DNA from: RUG11247 sp045649485
GTDB taxonomy: Bacteria; Bacillota; Clostridia; Christensenellales; Aristaeellaceae
Direction: 5' to 3'
Assembly: GCA_045649485.1 (NCBI GenBank)
Contig: JAZRPZ010000063.1
Location: forward strand, 3,544 to 67,543
DNA length: 64,000 nt
Position 1 is the first letter of the stretch, and every line of letters starts with the position of its first letter. The notes beneath the pieces were generated by a model that searched no databases, was not told the origin of the DNA, and was given only the letters and a program-made list of their open reading frames with translations. Both the position numbers and the translations under genes were made by a program. Positions 26,720-34,837 of the stretch are shown here, one piece after another.

Positions 26720-27424
26720 ATGAAGATAACCGCAATGACTTACAATATCTGCTCCGGCAAGAATATGGCCCGTGACCGCGACCTCAATTACGCCGCTGCC
26801 GTAATACGCGAAGTAGCACCCGATTTCGTCACTCTGAATGAAGTCCGCAGCCACACCTCAGATATCGGCGATGTAGCGCAGGCTGACGAATTGGGCAGGC
26901 TTACCGGTTATTATCCCGTTTTTGGCAAATCTATCGATATTATGGGCGGAGAATACGGCAATGCTCTGCTCACCCGTCTGCCCATAGCCGAAAGCGAAAT
27001 AATCCACATTCCGGACCCGGAAAAGACCGATATCGGCTTCTACGAGCACCGCAGCATACTCCGCTGCGTACTGATGGCCGGCGATACTCCCGTCACTGTG
27101 CTGTGCACCCATTTCGGCCTCATGCCCTCCGAGCAGCGCAACGCCGTTGATGCTGTGCTGAATGTGCTCTCCACCGAAGAAAACCCCGTAATGCTGATGG
27201 GCGACCTGAATATGACCCCAGATGCGGAGATACTGCAGCCAATACTCTATGCAATGACTGACACTGCCGGAAACCGCAATTCTCCCCTCACCTTCCCCTC
27301 CGATGAGCCCAAAGACAAGATAGACTACATACTCCATACCGACGGCATTACCACCGAAAAGCTCTACAGCATAGATACTCAGAATTCCGACCACCGCCCG
27401 CTTATCGCGGAGCTGTCCATATAA
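26720..27424 (+). CDS. Endonuclease/exonuclease/phosphatase-family hydrolase
   Basis: A 234-aa EEP-fold enzyme: MTYNICSGKN, LNEVRSH with the catalytic Glu, MLMGDLNMTPD with the metal Asp/Asn, DYILHTDG, and SDHRPLIAEL with the general-base His. No signal peptide. Substrates of such stand-alone EEP proteins range from sphingomyelin-like lipids to nucleic acid ends, and the sequence does not decide. Start at 26720 behind AAAGGTG. Another EEP gene is at 56438. Confidence 0.87.
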   Translation: MKITAMTYNICSGKNMARDRDLNYAAAVIREVAPDFVTLNEVRSHTSDIGDVAQADELGRLTGYYPVFGKSIDIMGGEYGNALLTRLPIAESEIIHIPDPEKTDIGFYEHRSILRCVLMAGDTPVTVLCTHFGLMPSEQRNAVDAVLNVLSTEENPVMLMGDLNMTPDAEILQPILYAMTDTAGNRNSPLTFPSDEPKDKIDYILHTDGITTEKLYSIDTQNSDHRPLIAELSI

Positions 27425-27460
27425 CAAAAAGAGCGTACCTTGAACGGTACGCTCCTTTTA
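27425..27460. terminator. Bidirectional terminator EEP / PHP
   Basis: Stem GAGCGTACC/GGTACGCTC with A5 before and T4 after. Confidence 0.85.
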
Positions 27461-27466
27461 TTGCAG

Positions 27467-28510
27467 TCAGTCCATGTTCCAGATGGGGTTGCCTATAGCA
27501 ATGCGGAAACCTATGGTCTCATCTACTATCTCGACGCGCACAAATCTGCATTCGGGTGCGTCCATAACAATGTAATTCATAGAATCAGCATCAATCTTTT
27601 CGCTGCATACGATACCCGCATCGGTAATTATATCCGCGCGATACACATGGTCTGCATGCTTCACGGAAGAGTGGATATCACCGGCAGCCACAGTCAGCTT
27701 TTTGCCCGCAAAATTGCACTTGCCGCCCATCAGAGTATCTCCCACAGCCATACGTATGCCCACATTTCCGCAGGTAAAGTCACCCACGCGCAGTTTTTCC
27801 ACAAAACCACGGCTGGACTTTTCGGAAGCGTATATCGTGGTCAGCGCGCCGTTTTCAGCATCTGCATGCTTATCGCAGCCGGCGCATGCCCACACACGTT
27901 TGCCTGCCGCCAAAATGCCTGTCCACAGTTCGTAATTTACGGCGGTGTGCTCGCAATCATAGGAATTGTAGAATACCTCGATGCCCGTCTCATCTCTGAA
28001 CCAGTATTGAGTGGGATCATCGGACTGCATGAGCTGCTTGGGATGGGGATGCACAAAGAAGCCATCGTGCGCCTTAACTGCGTCGATCAGCCTGCCGAAG
28101 CTTTCACGGGTGAATTTGGGGTATATAAAATGTCCCTCGATGCCGCCCTCATACTGATACTCCGGGAATTCGGCAAGCAGCTTTGCCAGCTCATCCCTGT
28201 GAGAGAACAGCATATTGTAATGCACCTGCTTTATGACAGCGTCAGCATCGGTTATCTCGGTACCGGGCTCGGTACCTGCAATGAACAGACCGTCCTCCCA
28301 TTCGGGCTGATACATATGCCTTACCTGACGGTGGTCGAGTATGGCGGCGAAATCCATATCAAGTTCAGCCATGCGTTCAATCCATTCCGCAAGAGTACGC
28401 TTGCCGTCGCTGGTACCGCCGGAATCGGAATGGTCGTGCAGTTCGCCCTGATACACCTTCCTGCCGAAGTACATATTTTCAAGCATATCGATATACTCAC
28501 GTTTGTCCAT
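27467..28510 (-). CDS. PHP-domain phosphoesterase-like protein
   Basis: 347 aa. GELHDHSDSGGTSDG at ~25 carries the HxH metal motif of the PHP fold, followed by AILDHRQ, VHPHPKQL, and GCDKHADAENG near 215. The C-terminal ~90 residues form a beta-rich tail. The substrate is unknown. The ATG at 28510 is chosen because GGGGTGAG is too close to the ATG at 28519. Confidence 0.82.
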   Translation of the reverse strand: MDKREYIDMLENMYFGRKVYQGELHDHSDSGGTSDGKRTLAEWIERMAELDMDFAAILDHRQVRHMYQPEWEDGLFIAGTEPGTEITDADAVIKQVHYNMLFSHRDELAKLLAEFPEYQYEGGIEGHFIYPKFTRESFGRLIDAVKAHDGFFVHPHPKQLMQSDDPTQYWFRDETGIEVFYNSYDCEHTAVNYELWTGILAAGKRVWACAGCDKHADAENGALTTIYASEKSSRGFVEKLRVGDFTCGNVGIRMAVGDTLMGGKCNFAGKKLTVAAGDIHSSVKHADHVYRADIITDAGIVCSEKIDADSMNYIVMDAPECRFVRVEIVDETIGFRIAIGNPIWNMD

Positions 28511-28536
28511 ACATCTCACCCCTGAACATCAATTTA

Positions 28537-28565
28537 TTGCATACATTATGGCACGATGGTATAAT
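28537..28565 (+). promoter_or_regulatory. Promoter of the SGNH hydrolase gene
   Basis: TTGCAT (28537-28542), 17-nt spacer, TATAAT (28560-28565). Confidence 0.75.
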
Positions 28566-28595
28566 TAAGTCAATACAGCAAAGGAGAATAAAAAA

Positions 28596-29189
28596 ATGGA
28601 ATGGCAGAAATTCACGCCCGCAAACACCTCCCGCATACGCGAGGACATTGAATGGAGCATCCATTACGCCTACAATGCCCTTGATAAAAACTCTCCCCGC
28701 GTTTTGCTTATAGGCGATTCCATATGCAACGGCTATCAGACCTTCGTACGCGAAAAACTCGAAGGCAGGATGAACGTATCATTCTGGGCATCCTCCAAAT
28801 GCGTAACTGATCCGGATTATTTCCGCGAGTTGGAATTCTATCTCGATTATCTTCCCTATACGCATATCTGCTTCAACAACGGGCTGCACAGCCTGACCAC
28901 CGATCGTACCGAATGGGAAGCCGCCTACAAAAAGGTCATCGGGTTCATTCGTTTCAAATGCCCCGACGCAAAGCTGAGCCTCACTCTCTGCACCCCGCTG
29001 AAAGATCCTTCGCTCACAGCCATATCCAAAGAGCTGAATGATTTTGCATTAAAGCAGGATATCCCCGTGACAGATCTTTTCACACCAATGGATAAGCTGG
29101 ACAGGGATAAATTCTGGACTGACACATATCATTTCACAAATGAAGCAAAGGCAATGCAGGCTGATGTCATCGCCGCACACCTTCTGTAA
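28596..29189 (+). CDS. SGNH/GDSL-family hydrolase
   Basis: A 197-aa SGNH-fold esterase: LLIGDSICNGY is block I with the nucleophile Ser, FNNGLHSL has the Asn/Gly of block III, and DTYHFTNEA supplies the Asp-His of block V. No signal peptide, so a cytoplasmic deacylase or deacetylase is likely. AAAGGAG lies upstream of the ATG. The last codons (ADVIAAHLL) recur as a remnant at 30711-30740; see findings. Confidence 0.88.
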   Translation: MEWQKFTPANTSRIREDIEWSIHYAYNALDKNSPRVLLIGDSICNGYQTFVREKLEGRMNVSFWASSKCVTDPDYFRELEFYLDYLPYTHICFNNGLHSLTTDRTEWEAAYKKVIGFIRFKCPDAKLSLTLCTPLKDPSLTAISKELNDFALKQDIPVTDLFTPMDKLDRDKFWTDTYHFTNEAKAMQADVIAAHLL

Positions 29190-29197
29190 AACATGCA

Positions 29198-29229
29198 AAT
29201 GCCCCCGGTACCAAAGTACCGGAGGCATT
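29198..29229. terminator. Bidirectional terminator SGNH / secreted protein 1
   Basis: Stem AATGCCCCCGGTAC/GTACCGGAGGCATT with one mismatch, four-base loop. Confidence 0.8.
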
Positions 29230-29236
29230 CATTATT

Positions 29237-30484
29237 TTATTCAAATTCGAACCGCAGCGTATAGCCGTTTGTCAGATTGATGTAATTCTCTCCGTTCCAC
29301 GAACCCGACATCACCGACATCAGCAGCGTAGTCTGCATGACTTCATACACGTCGTTTCCTTCAATCAGTATGCGGCACTCCATCGTATCGAGATCTAAGG
29401 CAACAAGTCCGCACTCTGCGCCTTCAACAAACAGCGCATATCTGCCGTCTTCAGTCGCACCTACGGGTATAAGAAAACTGAAGCCTTCGGGAATGATAAT
29501 TTCGCCTTCATCATCGCGCACTTCGTGCAGCTGATATTTGACCACCTTTTCGCCGTCCCACAAAAGCGCTGCAGCATCGGCACTGCCGCGTCGCACAAGT
29601 ACGCAGGGCTGAAATATAACCCTGCTATTGTTGTATACGATAGCAGCATCATTTCCACACAATATGGCAGAATCGGGGCCCTGCAGCGTGGGGTACTGAC
29701 CAATATATGTGATATCGGTCACATTGCCATCTGACATATCATCAATAAAGCCAACGGAATTATCCTGCGGCTTACTCATATCAAAACGGGCATCGCGAAC
29801 TATAACTACTGCGGAATCATCAGAAATTTTCAAACCCGAGGTATACCAATCGTAACCGGGATCTCCTGTCATCTGTACCTCTGTTACCGTGCCATCCTGC
29901 GCGGTCAGAGTGTATGTGTTGTTACCCGGGAACATTTCGATGACAGTGCCGTCTTCAGTTATCTCGCCCCAGCCTGCCGGTCTGATAACAGCGCTTTCGG
30001 TATCAATAAGAAATGCACAGGAGCGAAGATTCAGCAGCACATATTCACCTGCAGTATAATGGCGATAATAACCGACGTTCCCCATTGCGCAAACAAAGAA
30101 TGCATGTGCAAGGCCATCTTTTTCAATTACCGGTGCCAGTGATTCTTCCGTAAATCCGCTCCGGTCGAGTTCGTTCATTATCAGTTCCGTCCAGAGAGCG
30201 TCATCTTCGGGCAGTGACTGAAGTTCGGTGATGGCATGGGTTCCGACATCATAAAGCATGGGGACTATATATTCATCATAAGCCGGCAAGAGGATGCATT
30301 TGTCATCATCATAGAACACCAGTCTGCCGGCCCCGGGTGCATCGGGCCACGGTTCGACCGTTACATATGCATCCATGTAATCCTGCACAAATATTCTGTT
30401 CAGAATTTTTTTATCGATCCGCTCCGCATGTGCAGAAGATGTCACCAGCACAAATATCATAAGTATCATAACAAAGCGTTTCAT
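29237..30484 (-). CDS. Secreted protein of unknown function, paralogue 1
   Basis: 415 aa with a signal peptide (MKRFVMILMIFVLVTSSAHAE). The mature part is acidic and beta-strand-rich without a recognised domain; LFVEGAECGLVALDLDTMECRIL and SWNGENYINLTNGYTLRFEFE end the chain. It is a clear paralogue of the 416-aa protein at 30783-32033, matching over the full length. Its promoter is also duplicated (TTTACA-N17-TATTCT here). It is probably exported; the role is unknown. Confidence 0.82.
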   Translation of the reverse strand: MKRFVMILMIFVLVTSSAHAERIDKKILNRIFVQDYMDAYVTVEPWPDAPGAGRLVFYDDDKCILLPAYDEYIVPMLYDVGTHAITELQSLPEDDALWTELIMNELDRSGFTEESLAPVIEKDGLAHAFFVCAMGNVGYYRHYTAGEYVLLNLRSCAFLIDTESAVIRPAGWGEITEDGTVIEMFPGNNTYTLTAQDGTVTEVQMTGDPGYDWYTSGLKISDDSAVVIVRDARFDMSKPQDNSVGFIDDMSDGNVTDITYIGQYPTLQGPDSAILCGNDAAIVYNNSRVIFQPCVLVRRGSADAAALLWDGEKVVKYQLHEVRDDEGEIIIPEGFSFLIPVGATEDGRYALFVEGAECGLVALDLDTMECRILIEGNDVYEVMQTTLLMSVMSGSWNGENYINLTNGYTLRFEFE

Positions 30485-30501
30485 GCTATCACCTCATTTA
30501 T

Positions 30502-30530
30502 AGAATATCATAGTGTATAGCTTCTGTAAA
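30502..30530 (-). promoter_or_regulatory. Promoter of secreted protein 1
   Basis: Minus-strand TTTACA (30525-30530) and TATTCT (30502-30507), 17-nt spacer. The surrounding sequence is homologous to the promoter at 32051-32079. Confidence 0.6.
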
Positions 30531-30552
30531 CAGATTTTACTCGGCATTTTGC

Positions 30553-30710
30553 GATTGACAGTTTACATAAGTTGAGATAATAATATAGCTTTAAAAGGTC
30601 ACATGCGCAGTTCTTTGTTCAGTGATACAGAAGCACCGCGGTTTCTGTGTATCCTTTATACTAAGCAGGCGCTGCTGCACAACGGACAACTATATTATTG
30701 GGGGGAGTAC
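30553..30710 (+). pseudogene. Orphan duplicate of the SDR leader region
   Basis: TTGACA (30555-30560), N17, TAATAA, an AAAAGGxCACAT stretch, CAAC and GGGGGGAGTA appear in the same order as in the leader of the SDR gene at 32097-32259, but no gene follows. It is the right end of the first unit of a tandem duplication. The internal hairpins are no longer well conserved, so a function is unlikely. Confidence 0.6.
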
Positions 30711-30740
30711 GCTGACATCACCGCCTCACACCTTGTGTAA
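30711..30740 (+). pseudogene. Scar of a duplicated SGNH gene 3' end
   Basis: GCT GAC ATC ACC GCC TCA CAC CTT GTG TAA reads ADITASHLV, matching the last nine codons ADVIAAHLL of the SGNH gene. It is fused directly to the orphan leader and marks the duplication junction. Confidence 0.65.
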
Positions 30741-30745
30741 ATCAC

Positions 30746-30786
30746 AAAAACACCCGCGGCACACATGCACCGCGGGCGTTTTTTAT
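30746..30786. terminator. Terminator after secreted protein 2
   Basis: Stem ACACCCGCGG/CCGCGGGCGT with A5 and T6 flanks, equivalent in position to the hairpin at 29198. Confidence 0.8.
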
Positions 30787-32033
30787 TTATCGTATTCGAA
30801 ACGGAGTCTGTAGTTGTAATTCATATTGATATAATTTTCACCGTTCCACGCATCGACACGCACCGTCCTTAGCAACGAATCGTCCATTATCTCGCGAGCT
30901 ACCCATCCGCTCAGCAGCATATGCCATTCCATTGTATCAAGGTCTACGGCTATAAGACTGTAATTTACCCCCTCAATAAACAGTCCATATCTGCCATCAG
31001 CGGAAACACCTACAGGAATGATAGCAGCACAGCCTTCGGGGATATGAAGGTTTCCGTCATCATTGCGCACGTCATCCAGCTGATATTCCGATATCTGTCC
31101 GTTGTTCCACATAAATGCAACAGGTGCAGCGTTTCCACGGCGTACAAGCACGGGCGGCACGAACAGCAGGCTGCCGGAATTGTACACGATTGCAGCATCG
31201 TTTCCGCATTTGATCACACCATCAAATCCATAGGTCATGGAATACGAACCGAGGTACTTTATATCGGTCACATTTCCGTTTGAGGTATCTTCAACGAAAC
31301 CTACCGAATAATTCTGACGTCTTTCACTGTCCATATATGTGCCGCGTATTATGACATACGCAGAATCGTCCGAGAATGCTGAGCCTGTAGCGCCCCATTC
31401 GTAACCGGGTTCGGCATTTAACTGTACTTCGTTAACCGTGCCGTCCTGCGCAATGAATGTATACGCTGTTGCTCCGACCGGCAGCGATATGACAGTACCG
31501 TCTTCCATCACTTCGCCAATTTCCGACGGCCTTATCACACCTTTTTCGGTATCGATAAGAAAAGTGCTCGAATTGCATTGCATAAGAACGTAGTTTCCTG
31601 CTACTTCATGCCTATAGCATGTGAATTCTCCAACAACAAAGAAAAACGCACCTGCAGCGCCCAATTTATCAAGAACTGAAGCCAGCTGGTCTTCCGGAAA
31701 TTTTACCCAGCGGATACTGTCCGTATACAATTCCATCCAGACAGCCTCGTCTTCGGGCAGGGGCTGAAGCTCGGTGAGCATACCGTTTTCAGCATTATAA
31801 AGCACCGGGAAAATAATGGAATTATTATATGTAGGAAGGAAGATGCACTTATTATCCGCGTAGAATACAGGCATACTTTCTACAGGCATCTCCGGCAATT
31901 CTTCAACCGTTACACTTGCCTTCATGTAATCGATATCCGGTATTCCAAAGAAATTATATCTATTCCACTTTTCGGCATGTGCGGGCGCGACCATAAGCAC
32001 AAGCGCAATAATGAGAGCAGCAAAACGTTTCAT
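30783..32033 (-). CDS. Secreted protein of unknown function, paralogue 2
   Basis: 416 aa with a signal peptide (MKRFAALIIALVLMVAPAHAE). Colinear with the 415-aa paralogue at 29237. Shared stretches include ELQPLPEDEAVW, FLIDTEKGVIRP, DGTVNEVQL, NGNVTDIKYLG, KCGNDAAIVYNS and WNGENYINM. GAGGTGAT precedes the ATG at 32033; the longer in-frame reading covers the promoter and is rejected. It arose by tandem duplication, with diverged promoter TTTACA-N17-TAAAAT. Confidence 0.82.
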   Translation of the reverse strand: MKRFAALIIALVLMVAPAHAEKWNRYNFFGIPDIDYMKASVTVEELPEMPVESMPVFYADNKCIFLPTYNNSIIFPVLYNAENGMLTELQPLPEDEAVWMELYTDSIRWVKFPEDQLASVLDKLGAAGAFFFVVGEFTCYRHEVAGNYVLMQCNSSTFLIDTEKGVIRPSEIGEVMEDGTVISLPVGATAYTFIAQDGTVNEVQLNAEPGYEWGATGSAFSDDSAYVIIRGTYMDSERRQNYSVGFVEDTSNGNVTDIKYLGSYSMTYGFDGVIKCGNDAAIVYNSGSLLFVPPVLVRRGNAAPVAFMWNNGQISEYQLDDVRNDDGNLHIPEGCAAIIPVGVSADGRYGLFIEGVNYSLIAVDLDTMEWHMLLSGWVAREIMDDSLLRTVRVDAWNGENYINMNYNYRLRFEYDK

Positions 32034-32050
32034 AATATCACCTCGCGTAC

Positions 32051-32079
32051 ATTTTATCATACGGTATAGGTTCTGTAAA
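32051..32079 (-). promoter_or_regulatory. Promoter of secreted protein 2
   Basis: Minus-strand TTTACA (32074-32079) and TAAAAT (32051-32056), 17-nt spacer, homologous to 30502-30530. Confidence 0.65.
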
Positions 32080-32096
32080 TAGATTGTGCATTGCCA

Positions 32097-32125
32097 TTGA
32101 CAGCAGGCGCGAAGTGGGATAAAAT
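32097..32125 (+). promoter_or_regulatory. Promoter of the SDR gene
   Basis: Perfect TTGACA (32097-32102), 17-nt spacer, TAAAAT (32120-32125). It implies a leader of about 125 nt. Confidence 0.75.
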
Positions 32126-32137
32126 TATAGGTATAAA

Positions 32138-32243
32138 AAGGACATAAATGCCGATCTTCGTACAGCATGCGGGGGTGCGGCAGTTTAGTTATGTCCTTTA
32201 TCCGCGCAATACGTTTGCGCTGTGCGGATAACAACATTCTTTT
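32138..32243 (+). promoter_or_regulatory. Structured 5' leader of the SDR gene
   Basis: An 11-bp stem (AAAGGACATAA with TTATGTCCTTT) encloses TGCCG/CGGCA and a GGGGG loop. A second hairpin, TTATCCGC/GCGGATAA with inner GCGCAA/TTGCGC, ends just before GGGAGG. I do not recognise a known riboswitch class. It may be a stabilising leader or a regulator. Confidence 0.5.
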
Positions 32244-32259
32244 TGGGAGGATGACTTAC

Positions 32260-33135
32260 ATGGTAGATATGAGCAAGTGGATTGAGATCGCCAAGGCGAA
32301 TATCCACAACCGTCCCGCCACCACCGGCCGTCTCGCCGGCAAGATCGCTATCGTTACCGGTGCTGCTCAGGGCTTCGGCAAGGGCATCGCTGAGGAAATG
32401 TACAAGGAAGGCGCAACCATCATCGTTGCTGACCTGAACGAAGAGCTGGCTGCTTCCGTTGCCGCCGAGATGGGCGAGCACGCATGGGCAGTTAAGGTAA
32501 ACGTAGGCGACGAAGAGTCCGTTGCCGAAATGGTTCAGAAGACCGTTGAGAAGTTCGGCGGCCTGGATATCTTTGTATCCAACGCCGGCGTCGTTCGTTC
32601 CGGCCCCATCGATCAGCTGGAGAAGAAGGACTTCGAGTTCGTTACCAACATCAACTACACCGCTTACTTCCTCTGCGCCAAGTACGCCGCCATCATCATG
32701 AAGGCTCAGTACGAAGCTGACAACGAGTGGTTCGGCGATATCATCACCGTAAACTCCAAGTCCGGTCTGGAAGGCTCCAACAAGAACTTCGCATACGCAG
32801 GTTCCAAGTTCGGCGGCATCGGTCTGACCCAGTCCTTCGCCCTCGAGCTCTGCCCCTACAACATCAAGGTCAACGCAGTTTGCCCCGGCAACTATCTGGA
32901 AGGTCCCCTCTGGATGGATCCCGTTCGCGGCCTGTTCGTTCAGTACCTGAACGCCGGCAAGGTTCCCGGTGCCAAGACCGTTGAGGACGTTAAGAAGTTC
33001 TACGAGTCCAAGGTTCCCATGAACCGCGGCTGCCTGCCCCTGGACGTTGCCCGCTCCATCTTCTACTGCGTAGAGCAGAAGTACGAGACCGGTCAGGCAA
33101 TCCCGATCACCGGCGGCCAGATCATGCTCAACTAA
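32260..33135 (+). CDS. Short-chain dehydrogenase, highly expressed (sorbitol-6-phosphate dehydrogenase-like)
   Basis: A 291-aa SDR: TGAAQGFGKGI cofactor loop, SNAG, catalytic Ser in TVNSKSGLEGS and YAGSK. IVADLNEE with Asp after beta2 suggests NAD(H). It resembles SDRs annotated as sorbitol-6-phosphate 2-dehydrogenase, but the substrate is not proven. Codon choice is strongly biased (AAG, TTC, CTG, GTT, GAG almost throughout) compared with its neighbours, as expected for an abundant enzyme. GGGAGG is 9 nt before the ATG. Its stop codon is the first triplet of structured element copy 1. Confidence 0.86.
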   Translation: MVDMSKWIEIAKANIHNRPATTGRLAGKIAIVTGAAQGFGKGIAEEMYKEGATIIVADLNEELAASVAAEMGEHAWAVKVNVGDEESVAEMVQKTVEKFGGLDIFVSNAGVVRSGPIDQLEKKDFEFVTNINYTAYFLCAKYAAIIMKAQYEADNEWFGDIITVNSKSGLEGSNKNFAYAGSKFGGIGLTQSFALELCPYNIKVNAVCPGNYLEGPLWMDPVRGLFVQYLNAGKVPGAKTVEDVKKFYESKVPMNRGCLPLDVARSIFYCVEQKYETGQAIPITGGQIMLN

Positions 33136-33282
33136 GCAGGCACCGGCCTGCAGCGGACTGCTGTCGCGCCGTGCTTTCGAACCCTTCCCCCGTACATTAT
33201 GGGGGAAGGGTTCTTTCTTTTGGGTTCTATGATCGCTTCACTGAAACCATCCGGTTTCTGCGCCGGGCGGCGGCTTGAAACC
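33133..33282 (+). repeat. Structured stop-codon-linked element, copy 1
   Basis: 150 nt starting at the TAA of the SDR gene. Parts in order: GCAGGC-ACCG-GCCTGC; ACTGCTGTCGCGC; a perfect 13-bp hairpin (33179-33191 with 33201-33213, loop GTACATTAT) followed by TTTCTTTT; then GGTTTC (33253) ... GGCTTGAAACC (to 33282). The same layout occurs at 51776 (+) and 9893 (-), with compensatory stem changes. The central hairpin can also act as terminator for the SDR gene. Confidence 0.88.
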
Positions 33283-33292
33283 TATTGAATGC

Positions 33293-33390
33293 GACCGGTT
33301 ACGTACCGATTTTGCGGTTACTCTCCGCACTTATAGCTTTAGTATATGAGCAAAACCGCAAACCGGTCAATTGCATTGACCGTCTGCTCC
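33293..33390 (+). other. Long hairpins between element copy 1 and the GH39 promoter
   Basis: GACCGG (with an inner TTTGCGGTT) pairs with AACCGCAAA and CCGGTC across a ~35-nt loop. It is followed by GGTCAA/TTGACC. There is no ORF. A second GGCTTGAAACC sits at 33399-33409 and supplies the -35 box of the next promoter. Confidence 0.5.
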
Positions 33391-33400
33391 TTGTGACGGC

Positions 33401-33429
33401 TTGAAACCAATGGTTCCTTGTGTTATAAT
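33401..33429 (+). promoter_or_regulatory. Promoter of the GH39-like gene
   Basis: TTGAAA (33401-33406), 17-nt spacer, TATAAT (33424-33429). The -35 box lies in a repeat of the GGCTTGAAACC end of the structured element. Confidence 0.75.
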
Positions 33430-33455
33430 GTTCAAAAATCTTTGGGGGTGATCTT

Positions 33456-34787
33456 GTGGCACGAATTACTGTGGATATGAACAACGTGGTCGGCAATGTC
33501 AGACCTCTGCACGGAATAAACAATGCGCCCATTCTCGGCGCAGACGATAAGCTGTTTCATTACCTCGGTGAAGCCGGAATCCCCTCTTCCCGTCTGCACG
33601 ATACGGGCGGCGCCTTCGGCAAGCACGTATTCGTTGATATCGAGAATATATTCCGCAACTTTGACGCCGACGTGAGCGACCCGGAGTCCTACGATTTCGC
33701 CTTTACCGACTGGCTGCTGAATGCTCTGCATGCGCAGGGTGTTGAGCCCTTCTATCGTTTGGGCTGCACCATCGAAAATTATCATTACATCCGTCCGCAG
33801 CACATTCTGCCGCCTAAGGACCCGCAGAAATGGGCGGAGATATGCGCGCACATAATCGCCCATTACAACGACGGCTGGGCAGACGGCTTCAAACTGGGCA
33901 TCCGCTACTGGGAGATATGGAATGAACCCGACAACGCTCCCGACATCAAGGACAATCCCATGTGGAAAGGCACCGCAGCGCAATATTACGAATTGTATGA
34001 CGCGGCCGCAAAGCTCATCAAATCACGCTGGCCCCATCTCAAGGTCGGCGGCTTTGCAAGCTGCGGTTTCTACGCGATACTCGGAAGCAGCGGCAGCAAA
34101 AACGCAAATGTTTCTCCACGCACACAGTATTTCATTGACTTTGCCCGCGATTTCTTCGCCCACATCCGTGAAAGCGGCGCGCCGCTGGACTTCTTCTCGT
34201 GGCACAGCTACGGCAGCGCACAGGACAACATTGCCTTTGCGAATTACGCGCGCAGCCTTATGACCGAATTCGGTTACGGCGATGCTGAAAGCATTCTGAA
34301 CGAATGGAATCCCGGCATCGCAAACCGCGGCACCCTGAAGGATGCTGCGCTGATTTCCGCCATGCTTTGCACCATGCACACGAAGACCGATATAGACATG
34401 ATGAACTACTACGACGGTCAGGTGCACGGCAACTATCAGGGATTGTTCGACCCGATGAAGTATGTGCCCTTCAAGGCATACTATGTATTCCCCGCCTTCA
34501 ACACCCTTTACCGCATGGGCACAGCCGTGCACACGGAATATTCCACCTATATGGTGCCCGCAATGGCAGCAAAGGACGAAAACGCTGCAGCAGTGTTTAT
34601 CGCAAACACCAAAGACCGCGCCGAAAACGTCACGGTATGCGGGCTGCCTGACGGCGAATATACACTGAAGCTTATCGACCGCAAACACGACCTTGACGAA
34701 TGCGGAAAATACACCTCCGCAAACGGCATCCTCGAGATAAAGCTGGGTGCATACAATGCAGCGCTGCTGATTTCGGCGTGCAAATAA
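33456..34787 (+). CDS. Glycoside hydrolase, GH39-like (beta-xylosidase/iduronidase clan)
   Basis: A 443-aa (beta/alpha)8 glycosidase. YWEIWNEPDN (~153) contains the clan-A acid/base NEP motif, and AESILNEWNPG (~280) supplies the nucleophile Glu. The N-terminal LHGINNAPIL and RLHDTGGAFGKH are typical of GH39. There is no signal peptide, so it should act on imported oligosaccharides. GTG start at 33456 behind GGGGGTGAT. Monocistronic, with a terminator downstream. Sugar specificity is not readable. Confidence 0.85.
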   Translation: MARITVDMNNVVGNVRPLHGINNAPILGADDKLFHYLGEAGIPSSRLHDTGGAFGKHVFVDIENIFRNFDADVSDPESYDFAFTDWLLNALHAQGVEPFYRLGCTIENYHYIRPQHILPPKDPQKWAEICAHIIAHYNDGWADGFKLGIRYWEIWNEPDNAPDIKDNPMWKGTAAQYYELYDAAAKLIKSRWPHLKVGGFASCGFYAILGSSGSKNANVSPRTQYFIDFARDFFAHIRESGAPLDFFSWHSYGSAQDNIAFANYARSLMTEFGYGDAESILNEWNPGIANRGTLKDAALISAMLCTMHTKTDIDMMNYYDGQVHGNYQGLFDPMKYVPFKAYYVFPAFNTLYRMGTAVHTEYSTYMVPAMAAKDENAAAVFIANTKDRAENVTVCGLPDGEYTLKLIDRKHDLDECGKYTSANGILEIKLGAYNAALLISACK

Positions 34788-34793
34788 ACACAC

Positions 34794-34825
34794 AAAAAAG
34801 GAGCCGCATAATACGGCTCCTTTTT
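34794..34825. terminator. Bidirectional terminator GH39 / Nudix
   Basis: Stem AAAAAGGAGCCG/CGGCTCCTTTTT. Confidence 0.88.
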
Positions 34826-34837
34826 CGTGCCCTAAAA

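Noticed and set aside
30660..30680. CTAAGCAGGC in the orphan leader as a possible fourth copy of the structured element
   Set aside because: Only ten bases match, there is no stop codon of a real gene, and none of the later hairpins follow.
33136..33455. CRISPR array, because of the repeated GGCTTGAAACC motif
   Set aside because: Only two short motif occurrences, irregular spacing, and no cas genes in the window.
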